Below are positions 1-4,273 of a stretch of 6,212 nucleotides of DNA, piece after piece; position 1 is the first letter of the stretch; every line of letters starts with the position of its first letter. The DNA is from Candidatus Bathyarchaeota archaeon. GTDB lineage: Archaea > Thermoproteota > Bathyarchaeia > TCS64. Below the pieces are notes generated by a model, which was given only the letters and a program-made list of their open reading frames with translations, made no database searches and was not told the DNA's origin. The stretch is from NCBI GenBank assembly GCA_013329615.1, contig DUKA01000163.1:1-6212 (forward strand). The letters are read 5' to 3'. A program made the translations under genes and the position numbers.

Positions 1-234
1 TTCGCGCGCATCTTCTACCGCAACTCATTCAACGTGGGACTCGCAGCCATCGAGTGCCCCGGCATCTCTAAGGTGAAGACTGGGGACGAGGTCGAGATCG
101 ACACCGTCGCCGGCACTATAACCATCAACGGGAAGGAGAAGCTTGCGATCAAGCCGCTCCCCGACTTCATGGTGCAGCTCTTAAACGAGGGCGGCCTCGT
201 GCCATACCTCAAGAGCCACATGAAGGAGTGGTAG
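1..234 (+). CDS. leuD: 3-isopropylmalate dehydratase small subunit, C-terminal part (5' truncated by window)
   Basis: The frame is open from base 1 to TAG at 232-234 and shows the last 77 residues. It begins with FARIFYRNSFNVGL followed by IEC, the conserved core of the LeuD/aconitase swivel domain, and continues with GDEVEID, GTITING and a KPLPDFM...GGLVPYL ending, the usual C-terminus of archaeal small subunits of about 160 to 170 residues. By family, the protein joins the Fe-S large subunit LeuC to isomerise 2- and 3-isopropylmalate in cytoplasmic leucine synthesis. The loop that separates isopropylmalate from homoaconitate substrates lies in the missing N-terminal half, so the substrate is inferred from the leuB-like gene downstream. 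The start lies outside the window; the GTG at 34 is internal. A T-run follows the stop, and the next gene faces it seven bases away. Confidence 0.9.
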   Translation, partial: FARIFYRNSFNVGLAAIECPGISKVKTGDEVEIDTVAGTITINGKEKLAIKPLPDFMVQLLNEGGLVPYLKSHMKEW

Positions 235-236
235 CC

Positions 237-244
237 ATTTTTTA
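237..244 (+). terminator. T-run terminator after leuD
   Basis: Six T residues (238-243) follow the leuD stop by three bases, with no stem ahead of them. This is the form of intrinsic termination expected in archaea. It overlaps the TAA stop of the opposing gene (242-244), so the two genes converge on a shared 3' border. Confidence 0.5.
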
Positions 245-565
245 CTCTATTGATTCATCGATATAGGCACTTATTTCGACGTTTGTATTTCTCGCCCATT
301 TTTCGAGGATGAACTGTTTTCTCGTGATATTTTCGAGGGGGTTCCATACTATAACACCGCCCAACTCCGGACGCGGCTCGTAAGTAAGCGTCTTCTGTTC
401 TTCGGTTATCTCCGTGTATCTGTTCATCCTGTATCGCTTATCCGGGGAGTAGGCGAATATCCGGTGCCAAGTCACCCATAGAACGGTTATCCCCACTATG
501 ATGATTAGGGCGAACTATATGATCACGTCGATCGTCGTGATTGTATACACTACGTTAAACATCAT
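242..565 (-). pseudogene. Small single-pass membrane protein gene interrupted by an in-frame TAG
   Basis: I do not recognise the family. Read from the ATG pair at 565-560, the frame gives MMFNVVYTITTIDVII, a TAG at 517-515, then FALIIIVGITVLWVTWHR and a soluble tail to TAA at 244-242. Without the TAG this is a protein of about 107 residues with one N-terminal membrane helix and a charged cytoplasmic-type tail (EITEEQK, EPRPELGG, ENITRKQF, ending DESIE). The uninterrupted part is 242-496, which would start at GTG 496-494 inside the helix and has no ribosome site ahead of it. By contrast, ATG 565 has a G-run (580-575) and a TATA-like box at suitable distances. The change could be a real nonsense mutation, a sequencing error, or readthrough. 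Pyrrolysine insertion is unlikely because TAG ends five neighbouring frames, and a lysine derivative in a membrane helix would be odd. A shorter functional 84-residue protein from GTG 496 remains possible. Confidence 0.5.
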
Positions 566-598
566 GGATTGACGCCCCCCCGTTTCATCTGATTCTAG

Positions 599-607
599 TA
601 TAATATT
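599..607 (-). promoter_or_regulatory. TATA-like box for the minus-strand membrane protein gene
   Basis: On the minus strand this reads AATATTATA, inside an AT-rich patch. A start about 26 bases downstream falls near 577, giving a leader of about 12 bases before ATG 565 with a G-run just inside or beside it. The spacing fits the ATG at 565 and not the GTG at 496. It is called on spacing and sequence only. Confidence 0.35.
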
Positions 608-678
608 CTGTAAGTAATGGTATGGGTCTTTCTGCTTTCAGTGTTTTTCGCTTTTTTCTGCTAGTGTCGGAAGTTGGA

Positions 679-695
679 ACCATATTCATAATAAT
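679..695 (+). promoter_or_regulatory. AT-rich candidate promoter for the secreted protein gene
   Basis: CATATTCATAATAAT lies about 35 to 45 bases ahead of the ATG at 727 and could place a transcript start near 708. The rest of 566-720 holds no gene that I can support: it is the shared upstream region between the minus-strand membrane protein and the plus-strand secreted protein. The ribosome site of the latter is GGGGTG at 718-723. Confidence 0.25.
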
Positions 696-726
696 GTCCG
701 TTGACACTTAATCTTTCGGGGTGCCT

Positions 727-1395
727 ATGTTAGCGAAGAGGACACTCGCACTTGCCATATTGCTAACGGTGTTTCTTTCGCCGATTCTCACCGTCTATGC
801 CCAAGAAGGTGGCGGAGAGTGGGTGAACGCCAGATTCCATGGGGACGCCATGGGTGAATGCGCTGTTATCACAGGAGGCTACTCACTCCCCGGTTCCGGC
901 AGCGTAAGGCTCAGGGGGACGGCGCGTAACCTCGTAGACTGGTTCTACCCCGGTGGCTACCTATCCGAGGACATGGACGCCTTCGGGGTTCTCAGGGTAA
1001 ACTGGGTCGACGAATCCGGCGCTGAACACGCTCTGGTCTTGAATCTCTACGCCGTCGGCGCGGTCGGCGGCTGGGTGAACGAGGGCGGCCACTTCGCCGT
1101 CTGGAGCAACATGGAGTACTCTGGAGTGTACAGGACCGGGTCGGGAATCGAGAGGGTGACGGGTTCATTCCTTGGGGGTCCATATTGTTCTATGCCCAGG
1201 GAACCAGTCGACATGGCGTTCGTCGCGCAACTCAGGACACCGGACGGGAGCTGGCTCTTCATCGTCTGGTCCCGGGTAGACCTGCTGCTGACCGCGGGTT
1301 TCGTATACGACGGCGCGTACAATAACGTCGTCATTCCTGAGGACATCTACCTTCCAGCCTGCAAGAGGTTCAACTTCGAAACCGTTAGTTTCTGA
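727..1395 (+). CDS. Secreted protein of unknown function with signal peptide
   Basis: I do not recognise the family. From ATG 727 it has 222 residues. The N-terminus MLAKRT is followed by a hydrophobic stretch (about residues 7-24) and a clear signal peptidase site, VYA|QE after Ala25. The mature part is rich in Gly, Trp, Tyr and Val with alternating hydrophobic residues, which suggests a beta-rich fold. It has three Cys (45, 154, 212) and no second membrane helix, so it is probably released or bound at the cell surface. ATG 727 is preferred over GTG 721 because GGGGTG at 718-723 then sits a few bases ahead as a ribosome site and the signal peptide begins with the usual short basic end. The GTG would only add Met-Pro. 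It lies divergent from the interrupted membrane protein gene and ahead of leuB, with its own terminator, so a link to leucine synthesis is not indicated. Bacterial-type cell-wall or sortase motifs are absent. Confidence 0.75.
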   Translation: MLAKRTLALAILLTVFLSPILTVYAQEGGGEWVNARFHGDAMGECAVITGGYSLPGSGSVRLRGTARNLVDWFYPGGYLSEDMDAFGVLRVNWVDESGAEHALVLNLYAVGAVGGWVNEGGHFAVWSNMEYSGVYRTGSGIERVTGSFLGGPYCSMPREPVDMAFVAQLRTPDGSWLFIVWSRVDLLLTAGFVYDGAYNNVVIPEDIYLPACKRFNFETVSF

Positions 1396-1400
1396 GTCTC

Positions 1401-1407
1401 CTTTTTT
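1401..1407 (+). terminator. T-run terminator after the secreted protein gene
   Basis: A pyrimidine tract containing six T residues lies a few bases past the TGA stop (1393-1395), without a stem ahead of it. This fits archaeal termination and separates this gene from leuB, which has its own TATA box further on. Confidence 0.45.
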
Positions 1408-1446
1408 CTCACAAGTATTATGGGCAGTGGTTTTTGCTCACATCAG

Positions 1447-1454
1447 TTATATAA
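1447..1454 (+). promoter_or_regulatory. TATA box of leuB
   Basis: TTATATAA is a near-ideal archaeal TATA box. Its centre (about 1450) is 27 bases ahead of the ATG at 1478, which puts the expected transcript start within a base or two of the start codon. The leuB mRNA would then be leaderless or nearly so, even though a GGTGG-type ribosome site (1469-1473) is present in the DNA. Confidence 0.7.
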
Positions 1455-1477
1455 TTCACAGGTGCGTGGGTGGTAGC

Positions 1478-2491
1478 ATGAAGTATAGGGTCGCGGTCAT
1501 ACCGGGCGACGGTATCGGTCCAGAGGTCATGTCCGCCGCTGTCTCCGTGTTGACTGAGATGCAGGACAGCTCGGGCAAGTTCGGCTTCGAGTTCAAGGAG
1601 TACATGGCGGGGGACGCGTACAAGACGGAGACTGGCGTCGCGATGACTGAGGAAACGTTCGAGGCTGTGAAGGCTTCGGATGTATGCCTCTTCGCGGCGG
1701 TGGGAGCTACGGCGAAGGAGGTGATAATTCCCCTCCGTCAGAGGCTAAACCTCTACGCAAACATCCGACCCGCCAAGGTCTACCCGAACGTCCCCAACGT
1801 GAAGGGGCAGATGGACATGGTGATGGTCCGCGAGAACACGGAGTGCCTCTACAAGAGGATACAAGACGGTGGACCCGACTGGGGAATCGCCACACGAGTT
1901 ATCACGCGCCAAGCATCCGAGAGAATCGCCAAGTACGCCTTCGAACTCGCGAAGAGGGAGGGACGCAAGAGGGTCACATGCGTCCACAAGTCAAACATGC
2001 TCGAAACGACATGCGGGCTCTTCCAGAACAGTTGTCAGGTAGTCGCCGCGAAGTACAAGGACATAGCCTACAACGAGGAGATCGTTGATGCGTGCGCCAT
2101 GAAGATGGTCATGTACCCCGAGAGGTTCGATGTCGTCGTGACGACGAACCTCTTCGGTGACATACTTAGCGACTTGGCTGCGGGTGTTGTGGGTGGCTTG
2201 GGTCTAGCCCCCTCTGCGAACATCGGCGACAAAATGGCTGTCTTCGAGCCCGTCCATGGTAGCGCACCCGACATCGCCGGCAAGGGCATCGCCAACCCCA
2301 TCGCACAGATGCTCAGCGCGGGCATGATGCTCGATTGGCTCGGTGAGAAGAAGGCGGCGAAGGCTCTCGAAGCTAGCGTGGTCGAGGTTCTCAAGGAGGG
2401 CAAGGTGCTCACACCAGACCTCAAGGGCAACGCCAAGACGAAAGACGTAGCCAAGGCAGTCATCAAGTGCTTCGGCGACAAAACCTTTTAA
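1478..2491 (+). CDS. leuB: 3-isopropylmalate dehydrogenase (isocitrate/isopropylmalate dehydrogenase family)
   Basis: Full-length, 337 residues from ATG 1478; family members are about 330 to 360. It oxidises and decarboxylates 3-isopropylmalate with NAD in leucine synthesis. Visible motifs: nucleotide-side start IPGDGIGPEV (8-17); substrate arginines in LRQRL...NIRP (Arg87, Arg97) and Arg118 of VRENTE; Tyr125; catalytic Lys171 in HKSN; metal-binding Asp204, Asp228 and Asp232 in the NLFGDILSDLAAG signature; and the cofactor loop GSAPDIAGKG (261-270), where Asp265-Ile266 indicates NAD rather than NADP. Much of the sequence resembles Thermus homoisocitrate dehydrogenase. However, the residue that aligns with that enzyme's specificity Arg85 is Ile84 here, like the Leu of isopropylmalate dehydrogenases. 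That and the nearby leuD favour LeuB; homoisocitrate or isocitrate activity is not excluded. The extra 17 codons upstream (from 1427) are rejected because the TATA box lies inside them and PGDGIGPEV normally begins near residue 9. Confidence 0.9.
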   Translation: MKYRVAVIPGDGIGPEVMSAAVSVLTEMQDSSGKFGFEFKEYMAGDAYKTETGVAMTEETFEAVKASDVCLFAAVGATAKEVIIPLRQRLNLYANIRPAKVYPNVPNVKGQMDMVMVRENTECLYKRIQDGGPDWGIATRVITRQASERIAKYAFELAKREGRKRVTCVHKSNMLETTCGLFQNSCQVVAAKYKDIAYNEEIVDACAMKMVMYPERFDVVVTTNLFGDILSDLAAGVVGGLGLAPSANIGDKMAVFEPVHGSAPDIAGKGIANPIAQMLSAGMMLDWLGEKKAAKALEASVVEVLKEGKVLTPDLKGNAKTKDVAKAVIKCFGDKTF

Positions 2492-2493
2492 AC
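2485..2493 (+). promoter_or_regulatory. Possible TATA-like box of the winged-helix gene
   Basis: CTTTTAAA overlaps the leuB stop codon and lies about 25 bases ahead of a purine-rich stretch (GAGGCGGGAG, 2511-2520). It could drive the next gene on its own. The gap of 41 bases also allows cotranscription with leuB, and the sequence does not decide between these. Confidence 0.25.
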
Positions 2494-2532
2494 GCAGGGT
2501 GACGCATACCGAGGCGGGAGCAAGAATGTCCG

Positions 2533-3012
2533 GTGAACGTTTCCTCCAGCGCTAAGGCTGGATTCTACCCGACTCCCGAATCAAAGAACCTAGTACAAAC
2601 CCTCAACGAGCTAAAGAGGGAGTTATCCAGATTCGGGAAAACAAACCCAGACAGAATCGGCTACAACCGATTGGTAAAGAACGTCGACTCCCTGGAGGAG
2701 TCGCTCAAGGAGCACTACCGCGAGCTCTACGCCATGGAGGGCGCCCTTGAGGCGGCCTCGGCGCGTAGGCTCACGGAGAAGCAGAGGACGATGCTCCGGA
2801 TAGTCGCGGAGGTCAAGGGCGACACCCTCTACACGACCCTCATCGACCGGGTCTCGGAGGAGCTCGACATACCCCGGTCGACGGTCCGCTGGAACCTGAA
2901 GGGGCTCCGCGACGCTGGTCTCATAGCCGCGGGGGACAGGGACAACAAGGGGGTCCCCGTCAGGCTCACCGACGCGGGGCGGGTCATGGCGGGGATCGTC
3001 TCCCCCGGCTAG
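2533..3012 (+). CDS. Coiled-coil and winged-helix DNA-binding protein (probable transcription regulator)
   Basis: 159 residues from GTG 2533. Residues about 18-75 are charged and heptad-like (LNELKREL, VDSLEESLKEHYREL), a likely dimerising coiled coil. Residues about 80-155 form a winged helix: helix 1 LTEKQRTMLRIVAEV, helix 2 LIDRVSEELDI, a recognition helix PRSTVRWNLKGLRDAGL, then a wing (GDRDNKGVPV) and LTDAGRVM. This is the MarR/ArsR-like architecture of many archaeal regulators. The ligand and targets are unknown. GTG 2533 is the first possible start in frame, after a TGA at 2500. Its best ribosome site (GGGAG, 2516-2520) is 12 bases away, rather far; an out-of-frame ATG at 2526 is better spaced but opens only nine codons. 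The 5' third is noticeably less GC-rich than the rest. A T-run follows, and a decayed copy of the gene's 3' end lies at 3705-3821. Confidence 0.75.
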   Translation: MNVSSSAKAGFYPTPESKNLVQTLNELKRELSRFGKTNPDRIGYNRLVKNVDSLEESLKEHYRELYAMEGALEAASARRLTEKQRTMLRIVAEVKGDTLYTTLIDRVSEELDIPRSTVRWNLKGLRDAGLIAAGDRDNKGVPVRLTDAGRVMAGIVSPG

Positions 3013-3024
3013 GGTTACTGTTTT
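2998..3024 (+). repeat. 27-bp direct repeat, left copy (partner at 3807-3833)
   Basis: GTCTCCCCCGGCTAGGG followed by TTACTGTTTT matches 3807-3833 at 25 of 27 positions. It covers the last codons and stop of the winged-helix gene plus 12 bases beyond. Bases upstream in the same duplication match only about two thirds of the time, so this end is better kept than the coding part. Confidence 0.8.
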
Positions 3025-3055
3025 CACATCCATGCCTGAGAGGGTTGAAATAGTA

Positions 3056-3063
3056 TTTTTTTT
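3056..3063 (+). terminator. T8 terminator after the winged-helix gene
   Basis: An uninterrupted run of eight T lies 44 bases past the TAG stop, with no strong stem before it. It matches archaeal intrinsic termination and separates the winged-helix gene from the next one, which has its own promoter and ribosome site. Confidence 0.6.
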
Positions 3064-3100
3064 ATCGACACCACCATGGCGAATCTCACTGAGGTAAATG

Positions 3101-3107
3101 TTAAATA
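3101..3107 (+). promoter_or_regulatory. TATA-like box of the surface protein gene
   Basis: TTAAATA lies about 26 bases ahead of the GTGGTGAT ribosome site (3129-3136), which predicts a transcript start just at or before that site and a short leader. The stretch 3013-3142 otherwise holds only the terminator and this promoter. Confidence 0.4.
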
Positions 3108-3128
3108 ACGATAATAGGTAAACTAGAC

Positions 3129-3136
3129 GTGGTGAT
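3129..3136 (+). promoter_or_regulatory. Ribosome binding site that fixes a TTG start
   Basis: GTGGTGAT is complementary to the 3' end of archaeal 16S rRNA and ends six bases before TTG 3143. Because TAA at 3140-3142 closes the frame directly ahead of that TTG, it identifies the TTG as the start codon. Confidence 0.75.
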
Positions 3137-3142
3137 AGATAA

Positions 3143-3682
3143 TTGAAAATAACACAGTTATTCGTATTTGCGATTTTATTATCAGCATTCGCAGTCCCCA
3201 TGGCTAAGGCAGAGATCGAAATCAATCAGGTCAACATCGCCAACGTTGTGATCTCGACCCCTCCCAACTATGGGGCAGCACGCTTCACGATCGTTGCCAC
3301 AAAAGCCGCGGGAATGGAGGAGTCAAGTACGGTCCCCGTAGTCGTCAACGGGACGACGATATCGAGCATCGGCATCATCATGAAGGCGGATGAGATAAGA
3401 AAAAGCGTCTCGGCGAACACGACGTTCCCCAACGCATCTGTATTGATCGTAAACCCATTCTCCGCCCCCAAGCCCATACCCAGCGACGTTGTATACCCAA
3501 AGTCCTTGAACCCATACATGAACCCCATTTCGAGTGTCCAATATGACGTAAAGGTCGGCGACGGTCCGACGACTAGAATAACGTTGCTCGTCTACCCTGA
3601 TTGGACCATCTGGGCCATCATAGTAGATATCATCGTCGTAATCATTTCGGCTCTCTTGATCAGACAGTTTTCAAAGGCTTAG
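3143..3682 (+). CDS. Membrane-anchored extracellular protein of unknown function (signal peptide, C-terminal helix)
   Basis: No family is recognised. 179 residues from TTG 3143. The signal peptide is residues 1-23 (MKITQLF, hydrophobic core, cut at AKA|EI). The exposed part (24-153) is Val/Ile/Thr/Pro-rich and probably beta-structured, with three N-glycosylation sequons (Asn69-Gly-Thr, Asn92-Thr-Thr, Asn97-Ala-Ser). A membrane helix at about 154-173 (TIWAII...SALLI, with one Asp at 162) and a six-residue tail RQFSKA place the C-terminus inside the cell. This layout suits a surface or S-layer-associated protein on an archaeal membrane. The TTG start is supported by a strong ribosome site six bases upstream, by the TAA immediately before it, and by the signal peptide beginning exactly there. 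It sits between the winged-helix gene and the decayed copy of that gene's 3' end, so it may have arrived with, or been left inside, a duplication. Confidence 0.75.
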   Translation: MKITQLFVFAILLSAFAVPMAKAEIEINQVNIANVVISTPPNYGAARFTIVATKAAGMEESSTVPVVVNGTTISSIGIIMKADEIRKSVSANTTFPNASVLIVNPFSAPKPIPSDVVYPKSLNPYMNPISSVQYDVKVGDGPTTRITLLVYPDWTIWAIIVDIIVVIISALLIRQFSKA

Positions 3683-3704
3683 TATCTGGGCATATGACGT
3701 ATTG

Positions 3705-3821
3705 CTACGAGGAATAAAGCGGAGATAATTCATCGCCACGGGGGACGGTAGTAACGAGCGCGTCCCTAGTAATCTTGCTGAAGCGTGTCTCGTCACGGCT
3801 GGGGGCGTCTCCTCCGGCTAG
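3705..3821 (+). pseudogene. Decayed copy of the 3' end of the winged-helix gene
   Basis: In frame, 3705-3821 reads LRGIKRR, a TAA (3726-3728), then FIATGD, later NERVPS and AGGVSSG before TAG. It aligns without any gap to residues 122-159 of the winged-helix protein (2896-3012): LKGLRDAGLIAAGD, NKGVPV and AGIVSPG. Over the last 82 bases I count 55 identical. About half of the last 26 codons encode the same residue, and several others are conservative (Leu/Ile, Lys/Arg, Asp/Glu). Similarity fades 5' of about 3705, so the copy lacks helices 1 and 2 and the coiled coil; together with the in-frame stop this makes it a relic, not a gene. Identity rises to 25 of 27 at the very end and continues past the stop codon into the promoter of the next gene. 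Confidence 0.8.
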
Positions 3822-3833
3822 GGTAACTGTTTT
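3807..3833 (+). repeat. 27-bp direct repeat, right copy (partner at 2998-3024)
   Basis: This copy spans the end of the winged-helix relic and runs into the TATA-like GTTTTAAC ahead of the RAM-domain gene. Its location in a promoter may explain why it has stayed close to the left copy. Confidence 0.8.
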
Positions 3834-3836
3834 AAC
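3829..3836 (+). promoter_or_regulatory. TATA-like box of the RAM-domain gene
   Basis: GTTTTAAC lies about 26 bases ahead of 3858, giving a very short leader beside the GAGGTGAT ribosome site (3855-3862), which is itself five bases from ATG 3868. In the duplicated left copy the same place reads GTTTTCAC, so the box is lost there. Confidence 0.4.
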
Positions 3837-3867
3837 CCTCTATGCCCCGGGGGAGAGGTGATGTAGC

Positions 3868-4110
3868 ATGTCTGTAAAGGCATACATCATGATCAACGTA
3901 AAGACCGGAACCGAGGACGCTGTCTGCGAGAAGGTCCTCAAGTTCAGCGAAGTCGAGGAGGCGGCCGCCATCTACGGGGAGTTCGACCTCATCCTCAAGG
4001 TGAAGGCGAAGGACATGAACCACCTCGACAAGCTTATCGTGGACAAGTTGAGGGGGATCCCCGACATACTCCTGACGGCGACGATGCTCATCGCTAAAGA
4101 GTATAAGTAG
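3868..4110 (+). CDS. Stand-alone Lrp/AsnC ligand-binding (RAM) domain protein
   Basis: 80 residues from ATG 3868, with an excellent ribosome site (GAGGTGAT). The whole protein is one RAM/AsnC C-terminal domain with a beta-alpha-beta-beta-alpha-beta order: AYIMINV, helix TEDAVCEKVLKF, VEEAAAIYGEFD, LILKVKAKD, helix MNHLDKLIVDKLRGI, then ILLTATMLIA. The YGEFD-LILKV stretch (36-45) is the conserved family core around the ligand site. There is no helix-turn-helix, so it cannot bind DNA as full Lrp does. By family such proteins form dimers and higher rings, bind amino acids, and may modulate full-length Lrp regulators; these roles are inferred. Its promoter lies at the end of the winged-helix relic, and tRNA-Asp follows 47 bases later with its own promoter. 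It ends in TAG at 4108-4110. Confidence 0.88.
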   Translation: MSVKAYIMINVKTGTEDAVCEKVLKFSEVEEAAAIYGEFDLILKVKAKDMNHLDKLIVDKLRGIPDILLTATMLIAKEYK

Positions 4111-4121
4111 CCCCCGTAAAG

Positions 4122-4130
4122 TTTAATATA
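4122..4130 (+). promoter_or_regulatory. TATA box of the tRNA-Asp gene
   Basis: TTTAATATA is a strong archaeal TATA box. Its centre is about 32 bases ahead of the mature tRNA 5' end, predicting a start near 4152 and a short 5' leader for RNase P to remove. Confidence 0.65.
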
Positions 4131-4157
4131 GAAACCCCCTTCATTTGCATGGCGCGT

Positions 4158-4236
4158 GCCCTGGTAGTATAGTCCGGCCTAGTATGTTCGGCTGTCACCC
4201 GAAAGATCCCGGGTCCAAATCCCGGCCAGGGCGCCA
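4158..4236 (+). tRNA. tRNA-Asp (GUC anticodon), CCA encoded
   Basis: All arms fold by eye. The acceptor GCCCTGG (4158-4164) pairs fully with CCAGGGC (4226-4232), with discriminator G4233 and an encoded CCA (4234-4236). The D arm is GTAT/GTAT, with G18-G19 at 4176-4177. The anticodon stem is TTCGG/CCGAA with loop CTGTCAC, so the anticodon is GTC at 4194-4196 (Asp, GAC/GAU codons). The variable loop has five bases. The T arm is CCGGG/CCCGG with loop TCCAAAT. No intron. G73 and the GUC anticodon are the expected aspartate identity elements. Position 55, nearly always U (pseudouridine), is C here. The sequence ATGGCGC just upstream (4149-4155) is the exact reverse complement of GCGCCAT at the 3' end (4231-4237). 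Confidence 0.95.
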
Positions 4237-4250
4237 TTTTCTCTACTATT
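4237..4250 (+). terminator. Weak T-rich terminator after tRNA-Asp
   Basis: The encoded CCA is followed at once by four T and a pyrimidine-rich stretch (TTTTCTCTACTATT), suitable for stopping a tRNA transcript. It is short, so the call is tentative. The opposing glycosyltransferase gene ends at 4274, and I see no T-run terminator for it on the minus strand. Confidence 0.35.
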
Positions 4251-4273
4251 ATTAATCCTATGTCGAGAGAATT

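Noticed and set aside
515..517. Pyrrolysine codon in the small membrane protein
   Set aside because: TAG is a common ordinary stop in this window (leuD, winged-helix, surface protein, RAM-domain, pepF), and the position lies in a membrane helix.
1684..2088. Open frame overlapping leuB in another phase
   Set aside because: It is a shadow of a GC-rich gene; the overlapping frame has every LeuB catalytic motif.
3032..3097. Short frame from ATG 3032 (about 21 codons)
   Set aside because: It runs through the T8 terminator, has no ribosome site, and the sequence shows no protein-like pattern.
2623..3225. 200-codon minus-strand frame across the winged-helix gene
   Set aside because: It crosses a terminator and promoter, is rich in Arg/Pro/Val as reverse shadows usually are, and the plus-strand frame has a clear winged-helix fold.
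4141..4273. att-type integration repeat at the tRNA 3' end
   Set aside because: No second copy of the tRNA 3' segment was found by eye in the window, and no integrase gene is present.
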